From assembly GCA_001797415.1 (NCBI GenBank), contig MGPL01000107.1, positions 1 through 18,271 on the forward strand: a DNA stretch of 18,271 nt, given 5' to 3'. This DNA comes from Deltaproteobacteria bacterium GWA2_55_10. Its GTDB lineage: Bacteria > Desulfobacterota > GWC2-55-46. Positions 1 to 5,579 of this stretch are shown here, one piece after another. Position numbers and translations under genes: made by a program. Below the pieces are notes generated by a model that did not search any database, was not told the DNA's origin, and saw nothing but the letters and a program-made list of their open reading frames with translations. Numbering within the stretch: the stretch's first letter is position 1; every line of letters starts with the position of its first letter.

Positions 1-77
1 ACACCGGCAACGAGACTCAGCGCAAAACCAAGCTGCAGTCCTTTTACCAAGATTTTCTTACAACTCCTTAAATCCAT
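1..77 (-). CDS. N-terminus of an exported protein, cut by window edge
   Basis: Only the first 25 or so codons are present; the gene runs off the left end of the window. The start is well supported: ATG at 77-75 is preceded by a GGAGGTG ribosome binding site about six bases upstream. The visible peptide has basic residues (RSCKK, then a further Lys) followed by the hydrophobic run LQLGFALSLVAGV, which looks like a Sec signal peptide or a first membrane helix. No mature domain is visible, so function cannot be assigned. About 185 bp of non-coding leader with inverted repeats lies upstream, between this gene and the hypothetical gene on the same strand. Confidence 0.7.
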   Translation of the reverse strand, partial: MDLRSCKKILVKGLQLGFALSLVAG

Positions 78-113
78 ACCCTACACCTCCTTTACCGCTG
101 CTTGCTCTTTTTT

Positions 114-134
114 TATCTATGTACGTCATAGATA
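114..134. promoter_or_regulatory. 21-bp inverted repeat, candidate operator
   Basis: TATCTATG-TACGT-CATAGATA is an exact 8-bp inverted repeat with a 5-bp spacer, centred about 47 bp upstream of the exported-protein start. On the transcribed minus strand it is followed by a run of A, not T, so it is not an intrinsic terminator. Position and perfect symmetry fit a repressor or activator site, or a leader hairpin. No regulator is identified. Confidence 0.4.
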
Positions 135-180
135 CCGTAGAACCCTTTATATACTCCATGTACACTTCCGGCCCGGATAA

Positions 181-232
181 AGCCCTGCCTGATTTTTGGC
201 GGGAGGCTAGACTTGCGGCCCTTATTTAAGGG
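181..232 (-). promoter_or_regulatory. Structured 5' leader upstream of the exported-protein gene
   Basis: On the minus strand this leader holds two stem-loops. One is CCCTTA-TT-TAAGGG (219-232). The other is an interrupted hairpin in which 181-184 (AGCC) pairs with 205-208 (GGCT) and 187-189 (GCC) pairs with 198-200 (GGC). A 185-nt leader with two hairpins is longer than a plain untranslated region needs. It could be a cis-regulatory RNA, or the 3' end of the upstream hypothetical gene's message. It matches no riboswitch consensus I could confirm. Confidence 0.25.
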
Positions 233-262
233 GCTACGCCGGAATTACATGGTTTGCATGGA

Positions 263-697
263 TTAAGAGGCGAGCAGTGCTTCTTCGAGGTCACCTCTGG
301 CGAGATTAAGCGTCACCTTAAGGTTCGCCAGCCCCGGGCTCCCGGACACTTTGGTCCTTCTGGCCAGATAATGCGGGACCAGTGGCCTGTCCACCACACT
401 TGAGGAGAAAAGAGCCTCCTCTTCCCGGAGCTTGCAGACGAACGTTTCGATGGCGCTTACCGTATCGAAGCCTTCCGAATATATTGGGAGCGAGCCGAGA
501 ACCCTTCCTATCAGGTCCAGCGCGCTTTTTGTCATCTCAGCGCCCACGAAGCTCTCCTGAACGCCAGGGAGTATTTCACCGGCTATCCTCTTTTCGTCAC
601 AGCGCCTTTTCCACGAGGCCGGGCGGATGCGGACGGCCGTGATGTAAAGAAGGCGCTGGCAGAGGCGCTTGAGCTCTTTTGTGATCCTGTGACTCAC
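263..697 (-). CDS. Hypothetical protein (144 aa), unrecognised
   Basis: No family is recognised. The frame opens further upstream (to 733), but that ATG has no ribosome binding site. The GTG at 697-695 has GGAGGA nine bases upstream and gives a 144-residue product beginning MSHRITKELKRL. The protein is basic at its N-terminus (several Arg/Lys and three Cys in the first 40 residues) and more acidic and helical afterwards. No signal peptide, membrane segment or known motif is evident. Codon third positions are mostly G or C, like neighbouring genes, which supports real coding. A good promoter lies about 220 bp upstream (917-945). No clear terminator follows; the 219-232 hairpin has no T-run. 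Confidence 0.5.
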   Translation of the reverse strand: MSHRITKELKRLCQRLLYITAVRIRPASWKRRCDEKRIAGEILPGVQESFVGAEMTKSALDLIGRVLGSLPIYSEGFDTVSAIETFVCKLREEEALFSSSVVDRPLVPHYLARRTKVSGSPGLANLKVTLNLARGDLEEALLAS

Positions 698-800
698 GCT
701 ATTGAGTCCTCCGAAACGAGCCTCATGAACCATGCGCGGGTGCGCGCGTCGGTATCAGAGACCCCTGAGCCCTTTAGAGTCCTGAGAGTAGGAACTATTA

Positions 801-887
801 TTAGAATGTCCGTGAGCACGCGTAAAATATCAAATTCGGCCAACCCTGTCCAGCTAATTCTAAGGAGCGCCGCGCGATTTTTTTCAT
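801..887 (-). CDS. Possible 28-aa small ORF in the leader of the hypothetical gene
   Basis: An ATG at 887 opens a 28-codon frame (MKKIARRSLELAGQGW..., ending CSRTF) that closes with TAA at 803-801. It starts about 20 nt downstream of the predicted transcription start of the 917-945 promoter and has only a weak AGG as a ribosome binding site. The product is basic. It may be a small protein, a leader peptide for the downstream gene, or chance. Support is positional only. Confidence 0.2.
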   Translation of the reverse strand: MKKIARRSLELAGQGWPNLIFYACSRTF

Positions 888-916
888 GGACCTATTCAGT
901 TTTCGGTATGGACGGG

Positions 917-945
917 ATTATAGTACATAAAATCCGTTATGTCCA
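917..945 (-). promoter_or_regulatory. Sigma-70-type promoter for the hypothetical gene
   Basis: On the minus strand, TGGACA (945-940) and a consensus TATAAT (922-917) are separated by exactly 17 bp. Transcription should start near 910, leaving a leader of about 210 nt before the GTG at 697. The promoter lies inside an imperfect palindrome with arms ATGGAC and GTCCAT, so a dimeric regulator could also bind there. The rest of 734-1068 holds the small ORF, a 7-bp GC-only inverted repeat (974-980 / 993-999) and the porter's terminator. Confidence 0.6.
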
Positions 946-1007
946 TCCGAAGCGCTCTTTTTTTTTGCTGCCCCCCGGGGCTTGAGAACCGACCCCGGGC
1001 CCGTTCG

Positions 1008-1059
1008 AAAAAACACCCGTGAGGGCCGGCCCCTGGATTTCCAGGGGCCGGCGCTCACG
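1008..1059 (-). terminator. Rho-independent terminator of the porter gene
   Basis: A very strong hairpin pairs 1018-1036 with 1041-1059: 18 of 19 pairs, a single G-G mismatch and an ATTT loop. On the minus strand it is followed, after GGTG, by six T residues (1013-1008). It begins ten bases past the porter stop codon. Confidence 0.9.
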
Positions 1060-1068
1060 GAGTATGGA

Positions 1069-2562
1069 TCAGTGGCCGCCGCCTTCCATCATCTCTTTAT
1101 CGACGCTGGAAAGCTGGTATTCCTGCGAGAACGCGCCTGCCGGCTCCTTGAGGAAGAACAGGCAGAACAGGAATGTTGCCACGGCCGTCGCGCCTATGAA
1201 GTAGAAGAACTGGCTGTCGTTCACGAAGGTATAGACCGTGAGGTACATGACCGCGCCTACGTTGCCGTACGCTCCAACGTAGCCGGATATCTGGCCGGTT
1301 ATGCGCCTCTTGATGAGGGGCACGAGCGCATAGGTGGTGCCGCAGCCGCCAGTGACGAACATGGCGCATATAATGGTCACGACAATGGCCAGCCAGAGCG
1401 GCCAGCTCGAGCTCATGAGGCCCATGAGGCCGAAGGATATCGCGATGCCGGCCGTGTAGACCAGCATGGCGCCTCTCCTGGAGGGCGACCTGTCGGAAAT
1501 ATAGCCGCCCAACGACCTTGAGAAGAAGTTCATGAACGCGAAGATCGAGCCGATGAGTCCGGCGAGCTGCGGGCTCAGGTTCCAGCCCTTCTGGAAGAAG
1601 GTCGGGAGCATCGATATGACGCCGAGCTCCGCGCCGAAGGAGGCTACGTAGCAGAGGCATAGCGCGCCGACATCCGTGAACCTGTACCTGTCGTCCTCAG
1701 GCACGCCCTTCTTCAATATGGGGGTGTTGAAGCGGATTATTTGAAAGACCTGATAGAACACGACGACAGCGATGACTATGTAAGCTACCGTCGCCGCCCC
1801 GGAGCTCATGAAGCCCATGCCGTTGATCCTCCAGACGAGGACGGCAAGGACGCCTATGATGGGTATGGTCCAGAGCACGGCGTTTATCATGTCGCCCCAT
1901 GTGGAGACCTCTATTGCGGCGCCCTTTCTGGGTTTATGATAGACGGAGCCCACAGGGCCGTCGGAGATGGCGAACCAGTAGTAGATGCCGTACAGGAGCA
2001 TTACGAGGCCGGAGAGGGCCACCGCGTATCTCCATGAACCGAACACGTTAAGGGCTATAATAGGAAGGAGTATCGCAGCTATCGAGGAGCCCCAGTTGCC
2101 GAGGCCCGCCTCAACGCCCTGGGCAAAGCCGATGTCCCTGGGCTTGAACCAGAGCGCTGTCATGTGGATGCCTACGACGAAGCCGGTGCCGACCATGGAG
2201 AGAAGGAGCCTGGAGACCAGCATCTGCGTATAGGAGTTGGCGAAGGCGAAAGTGAAGCAAGGGATGGAAAACAATATCATCACTATAGTAAAGGTCTTCC
2301 TGGGTCCGAGCCTGTCCGAGAGCATGCCTATGATGACGCGTCCCGGCATTGTGAGGGCCACGTTGGTTATGGCCAGGAGCTTCAACTGCTGCATCGTGAA
2401 GCCCGACTCCTGCACGATTACCGTGACGAGCGGGGCCATGTTGAACCATACGAAGAACGTGAGAAAGAACGCGAACCAGGTCTTGTGCAGGGCGACTATA
2501 TCGGCTCTTCCGAACCGCAACAGGTCGCCCCACCCCATCCTTTCTGAATCAGTGCTTGCCAT
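1069..2562 (-). CDS. narK: NNP-family nitrate/nitrite porter (NarK/NasA-like), 497 aa
   Basis: Major-facilitator membrane protein that would move nitrate and/or nitrite across the inner membrane. Family marks seen: PGRVIIGMLSDRLGPR at 73-88, with Arg75 at the position of the first substrate-binding Arg of NarK; GNWG at 155-158 as the first nitrate signature; FFSRSLGGYISDR at 346-358, with Arg349 as the second substrate Arg; GNVGAV at 433-438 as the second signature. Two extra hydrophobic segments (about 225-245 and 255-276) lie between the N- and C-terminal halves, suggesting 14 rather than 12 membrane spans. The start has GGAGG seven bases upstream. It lies 72 bp downstream of a universal stress protein gene on the same strand, so co-transcription is likely. 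Import, export or exchange cannot be told from the sequence. Confidence 0.88.
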   Translation of the reverse strand: MASTDSERMGWGDLLRFGRADIVALHKTWFAFFLTFFVWFNMAPLVTVIVQESGFTMQQLKLLAITNVALTMPGRVIIGMLSDRLGPRKTFTIVMILFSIPCFTFAFANSYTQMLVSRLLLSMVGTGFVVGIHMTALWFKPRDIGFAQGVEAGLGNWGSSIAAILLPIIALNVFGSWRYAVALSGLVMLLYGIYYWFAISDGPVGSVYHKPRKGAAIEVSTWGDMINAVLWTIPIIGVLAVLVWRINGMGFMSSGAATVAYIVIAVVVFYQVFQIIRFNTPILKKGVPEDDRYRFTDVGALCLCYVASFGAELGVISMLPTFFQKGWNLSPQLAGLIGSIFAFMNFFSRSLGGYISDRSPSRRGAMLVYTAGIAISFGLMGLMSSSWPLWLAIVVTIICAMFVTGGCGTTYALVPLIKRRITGQISGYVGAYGNVGAVMYLTVYTFVNDSQFFYFIGATAVATFLFCLFFLKEPAGAFSQEYQLSSVDKEMMEGGGH

Positions 2563-2578
2563 TTGGACCTCCGGCTTA

Positions 2579-2597
2579 ATTTAGTACAGATTTAGTA
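2579..2597. promoter_or_regulatory. Tandem ATTTAGTA direct repeat upstream of the porter
   Basis: ATTTAGTA occurs twice at an 11-bp period (2579-2586 and 2590-2597) in the gap between the stress-protein gene and the porter. Direct half-sites one helical turn apart are typical of OmpR/PhoB-type response regulators, but two 8-mers in AT-rich DNA could be chance. Confidence 0.2.
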
Positions 2598-2634
2598 TTT
2601 CGTGACAGATGCCAAATCAAGTGCCGCCTGACTA

Positions 2635-3042
2635 TCAGTGCATCACGAGGACAGGGCACTCGGCGTGCCTTATAAGATAAGCGCTCACGCTGCCGAGGGC
2701 CATCTTCTCAAGGAGCCCCGCGCCCCTTCTGGCGACCACAAGTATGTCCGGGTTCTTGTTGGCAGCCGCCTCGGTTATCATCTTGCGGGGGTCGCCGACA
2801 GCGAGTATGGCGTCGACGTCAAGCCCCTGTCCCACGACCCAGTTCGCCGCGTTCTTGAGATCCTGGTCCCTTCTCGAACGCCACTTCTCGAAACTCTCCT
2901 CATCCATGCTCGTCGCGTCAAGGGGTTCCTCGACCACGGTGACAATGATGATCTCGGGCTTTTGCGCCTTGAAGAGGGCTACTGTCCTCTCAAGAGCTTC
3001 CTGGGACCTTTCTGATCCGTCATGGCAGACCATAATCTTCAT
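2635..3042 (-). CDS. Universal stress protein, UspA family (135 aa)
   Basis: Single-domain cytoplasmic Usp of normal length. It begins MKIMVCHDGSE, the usual first strand and acidic nucleotide-contact residue, and ends with the ATP-binding loop A104-RR-G107-x9-G117-S118 followed by a final strand ending CPVLVMH. The family motif is G-x2-G-x9-G-S/T; here the first Gly is Ala, so ATP binding is likely but not certain. ATG at 3042 has GGAGG six bases upstream. It precedes the nitrate/nitrite porter on the same strand by 72 bp with no terminator seen between them, which suggests a shared role in anaerobic or nitrogen-oxide conditions. That link is inference. Confidence 0.9.
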   Translation of the reverse strand: MKIMVCHDGSERSQEALERTVALFKAQKPEIIIVTVVEEPLDATSMDEESFEKWRSRRDQDLKNAANWVVGQGLDVDAILAVGDPRKMITEAAANKNPDILVVARRGAGLLEKMALGSVSAYLIRHAECPVLVMH

Positions 3043-3314
3043 TCAGCACCTCCGTATTCTTTTGCACCGGGATTTTTCGAGAGGCGATGCAGGCCTCCTC
3101 CGTTAATCTGCGGACTCTATTGGTACAGACGGATGGCCGGGTCACAACACTTCTTAGCTGTCCCTTTCCGCTCTACTCGCCCGAATATAATTTATGGACG
3201 CTTGGAAAGGCGCCATGCTGGTCTGGATTTTTCCGATATGTGATTAAAGTAGCAAACAGCGTACCAAACCAATCGCATTAACCATAAAAACTCTAAGGCA
3301 TTGTTTTACAAACC

Positions 3315-3350
3315 AAAAAAAGCCGGGCGGGTTTTTGTGCCAACCCGGCT
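3315..3350 (-). terminator. Rho-independent terminator downstream of the ABC-F gene
   Basis: On the minus strand AGCCGGG (3350-3344) pairs with CCCGGCT (3327-3321) and is followed by a T-run (3321-3315). An alternative inner pairing of AACCC with GGGTT exists. It sits about 136 nt past the ABC-F stop codon, so the message would have a long structured 3' end, or a separate small RNA could end here. Confidence 0.65.
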
Positions 3351-3353
3351 CGC

Positions 3354-3369
3354 GTTACGGAAAGGTAAC
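3354..3369. promoter_or_regulatory. Inverted repeat GTTAC-N6-GTAAC, copy 1
   Basis: Read on the minus strand this is GTTACC-TTTC-CGTAAC. The second copy at 3436-3453 shares both arms, including the asymmetric sixth bases. The centres are 83 bp apart, close to eight helical turns. It could be a paired operator or two RNA hairpins in the ABC-F 3' region. Confidence 0.4.
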
Positions 3370-3435
3370 ACCTGGGGAGCCTTTTATAGCTTCTTTCGGG
3401 ATGTTTGTTGGGGAAACCGGCAAAATCGGACGGAG

Positions 3436-3453
3436 TGTTACGATTGGGTAACA
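3436..3453. promoter_or_regulatory. Inverted repeat TGTTAC-N6-GTAACA, copy 2
   Basis: Read on the minus strand this is TGTTACC-CAAT-CGTAACA, a 6-bp perfect palindrome with the same GTTACC-N4-CGTAAC core as copy 1. It lies 33 bp past the ABC-F stop codon. No known regulator consensus was matched. Confidence 0.4.
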
Positions 3454-3485
3454 GCAGCGGCGCCACAGTGTTTCGCCCTTGACAC

Positions 3486-5345
3486 TTAATCCTCTTCAAA
3501 GGCCCTGAGCTTTGCCTCAAAATCCTTTGACTTGAGCTCTAATTCGGAGGTAAGGGACTCAAGCTCATCAAAAAGATCGTCTATCGTCTGGCGGGTTTCG
3601 TGAAATGACTTTGAAAGCCCGGCAATAGCCTGTGAGTCAGCGCGCGTGGAAGCGGCGAGCAGCGCCTGGCTTGACTCTTCAGCGGCCTTCTCCATGCTGA
3701 CGATAGAGCCTTCGATCCCGGCTATCCTCTTCTCAATTGGGCCCAATGTCCTGGTCTTCTCGGAGGCCAGCGCGGCCCGGAGCTTTCGCAGCTCCTTCCT
3801 GTTCACGCCCCTGTCCTTGCGGCCGACGGCTGTCCTGGCCAGCTCCGCAGATTCGCTCTCCCACCCGATCTTCTCTAAGAAGTCCTGGTAGGTGCCCTCG
3901 AAAAGGCTTACCTCGCCGTTGTCAAAGATTATGAGCCTCGTGGCAAGGGCGTTCAATACAAGCTCGCTGTGGGTGACGATGAGCACCGCTCCTTCGAAGA
4001 CGTCGACTGCCTCGATAAGCGAGTCTATCGATTCCATGTCGAGGTGGTTTGTCGGCTCGTCAAGCAGCAGCAGGTTTGCGGGGCTTAAAAGAAGCTTGCC
4101 GAGGAGCACCCTCGCCCTCTCGCCGCCTGAGAGCACCTCTACTTTTTTGAGCGCGCTGTCGCCCTCGAACATCATGGCGCCGCAGATCCTGCGCGCGGCG
4201 GCGCGGCTGTAGTCGGGGTGCGCATCCATCATCTCCTGCTCGATCGTCTTCGACGCGTTCAGGCGGTCTATATTGGTCTGGCCGAAGTAGGCCATCCTGG
4301 TATTCTGGTTTTTCGCGACAGTGCCGCCCAAGGCTGCGAGCTCTCCGGCAATAATGTTAAGGAGCGTCGTCTTTCCCTTGCCGTTCTTGCCGATGATGCC
4401 GATGCGGTCGCCTTTTGCCATTGCCAGACTGAGATCCTTTATGAGGAGCGGAGCATCGCCGCCGTAGCCGAACGAGATGTCCTTTGCCTCAAGGAGGTAC
4501 TTGCCCTGGAACGGCGATTCGTTGAAGGCGAAGTCAAGATCCTTTATCGCGTCGAGCTTCTCAAGCGTGCCCCTTCTCTCAAGCGCCTTTATCCTCGACT
4601 GCACGGCGCTGGCCTTTGTCGCGGAGGCCCTGAACCTGTTTATGAACTTCTCGACTTCCTTTCTCTTGCGCTCGTCGTTCTGGCGCGTCTGCTCGTGTAT
4701 CTCCTCTTCAAGCAGTATCTGCGCGTAGAACTTCTCGGTGGGGCCTGAGACCTTCCTTACCGCGCCCCTGTGTATGCCCATGGTGTGCGTGGTGACGCTG
4801 TCCATGAAGTCCCTGTCATGGGTGATTATCATGAGAGAGCCCTTCCATTCCTTCAGAAAGCGCTTGAGCCAGCGCACCGAGAGGATGTCGAGGTAGTTCG
4901 TAGGCTCGTCCAGAAGAAGCAGGTCAGGTTCCGAGGCGAGCGCCTTCGCGAGATTGAGCCTCACCTGGTAGCCTCCGGAAAGAGAGAGCGGGCTTGAGTC
5001 AAAGAGCTCCTCGCCAATGCCCAATCCCATGAGTATTGCCTCTGCCTTGTATGTCTCGTCTATGCCGTCCTCGTTCTTCGGCAGACCGGAGGCGGCTTCC
5101 CTGATCACGGTGTCGCAGGTGAAATGCAATCTCTGCGAGAGGTGGCCGACGCGGTAGTACTTTGGAGTCGATACCACTCCTTCATCCTGCTCAAGCTCTC
5201 CGAGGATTATCTTGAAGAGGGTGGATTTGCCGTGGCCGTTCCTGCCGACCAGGCCGGCCTTCTCGCCGGGGGCTATCGTGAATGAGACGTCCTCAAAAAG
5301 GACCTGCCTGCCAAACGATTTGGCAAGCCCGTTTACCTTGAGCAT
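3486..5345 (-). CDS. ABC-F family ATPase, YheS-like (619 aa)
   Basis: Soluble protein with two ABC cassettes and no membrane segment, typical of ABC-F factors that act on the ribosome. First cassette: Walker A GRNGHGKST (34-42), Q-loop Gln71, signature LSGGYQ (122-127), Walker B LLLLDEP with Glu147. A charged, Arg/Lys-rich helical linker follows (about 215-270, including RASATKASAVQSRIKALERR), the family's P-site tRNA interaction motif region and closest in feel to YheS. Second cassette: GKNGKGKTT, LSGGERAR, LLLLDEPTNHLD. The last ~110 residues are a charged coiled coil. ATG at 5345 has AGGAG upstream. Whether it is housekeeping or antibiotic-protective cannot be decided; the flanking genes give no resistance context. 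Confidence 0.93.
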   Translation of the reverse strand: MLKVNGLAKSFGRQVLFEDVSFTIAPGEKAGLVGRNGHGKSTLFKIILGELEQDEGVVSTPKYYRVGHLSQRLHFTCDTVIREAASGLPKNEDGIDETYKAEAILMGLGIGEELFDSSPLSLSGGYQVRLNLAKALASEPDLLLLDEPTNYLDILSVRWLKRFLKEWKGSLMIITHDRDFMDSVTTHTMGIHRGAVRKVSGPTEKFYAQILLEEEIHEQTRQNDERKRKEVEKFINRFRASATKASAVQSRIKALERRGTLEKLDAIKDLDFAFNESPFQGKYLLEAKDISFGYGGDAPLLIKDLSLAMAKGDRIGIIGKNGKGKTTLLNIIAGELAALGGTVAKNQNTRMAYFGQTNIDRLNASKTIEQEMMDAHPDYSRAAARRICGAMMFEGDSALKKVEVLSGGERARVLLGKLLLSPANLLLLDEPTNHLDMESIDSLIEAVDVFEGAVLIVTHSELVLNALATRLIIFDNGEVSLFEGTYQDFLEKIGWESESAELARTAVGRKDRGVNRKELRKLRAALASEKTRTLGPIEKRIAGIEGSIVSMEKAAEESSQALLAASTRADSQAIAGLSKSFHETRQTIDDLFDELESLTSELELKSKDFEAKLRAFEED

Positions 5346-5375
5346 GCAAAACTCCTAAATGAATATTCCCACTTC

Positions 5376-5445
5376 CTAAAGGGGGATGAAGGGGGATTAT
5401 AATCATAAAACTAATCTCCCCTGTCCCCTCTTTAGAAAAGAGGGG
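5376..5445. repeat. Purine-rich palindromic intergenic repeat
   Basis: A 24-bp arm (5376-5399, starting CTAAAGGGGG and ending GGGGGATTA) is repeated in inverted orientation at 5412-5435 with about 80% identity and a 12-bp AT-rich loop. The second arm overlaps a perfect 9-bp hairpin CCCCTCTTT-AGA-AAAGAGGGG (5425-5445). G-rich arms ending in GGGGGATT resemble dispersed intergenic repeats seen in several bacterial genomes. It sits in the leader or promoter region of the ABC-F gene; a TATAAT-like box (5403-5398 on the minus strand) lies in the loop without a clear -35. Confidence 0.55.
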
Positions 5446-5536
5446 TATATAATCCTGTTATTTTACAGCAGGCAGGAGCCTATTGGAAATGATTTCAGGA
5501 AAAAGAACGATTTTTTAAAGATAGCCTTCAGAAGTT

Positions 5537-5568
5537 TTGGGGAGACCTTCCTCTGAAGGTCTCCCCAA
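5537..5568. terminator. Hairpin terminator after the alcohol dehydrogenase gene
   Basis: A perfect 14-bp stem, TTGGGGAGACCTTC with its complement, closes on a CTCT loop twelve bases past the dehydrogenase stop codon. The flanking T-runs are short and interrupted on both strands, so termination efficiency is uncertain. Position and stem strength make it the likely end of the minus-strand transcript. Confidence 0.6.
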
Positions 5569-5579
5569 GAGTTTTCTTC

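Larger units (their letters stand above)
3043..3485. other. 443-bp non-coding region between ABC-F and Usp genes
   Basis: No convincing gene is present. The part next to the ABC-F gene holds two matched inverted repeats and a minus-strand terminator, each listed separately. The remainder (3043-3310) should hold the Usp promoter, but no clear -35/-10 pair was found. An AT-rich stretch near 3184-3196 (minus strand AAATTATATT) is a weak -10 candidate without a good partner. Confidence 0.6.

Noticed and set aside
382..985. Plus-strand frames opposite the hypothetical gene
   Set aside because: They lack ribosome binding sites and recognisable content; the minus-strand frame has a better start and a promoter.
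974..999. CCCGGGG-N12-CCCCGGG hairpin as a second terminator
   Set aside because: On the minus strand it is followed by A residues rather than T, and on the plus strand no gene ends before it.
2596..2620. Possible FNR site (TTGAT half-site) in the Usp-porter gap
   Set aside because: Only one half matches; the second half does not fit ATCAA, so no FNR/CRP-type site is called.
3180..3240. Sigma-54 promoter for the Usp gene
   Set aside because: A GG...GC pair is present near CATGGCGCC, but the spacing is 11 rather than 10 and the -12 box does not match.
3293..3520. 75-codon minus-strand frame after the ABC-F gene
   Set aside because: It overlaps the ABC-F end, spans both inverted repeats and the terminator, and has no ribosome binding site.
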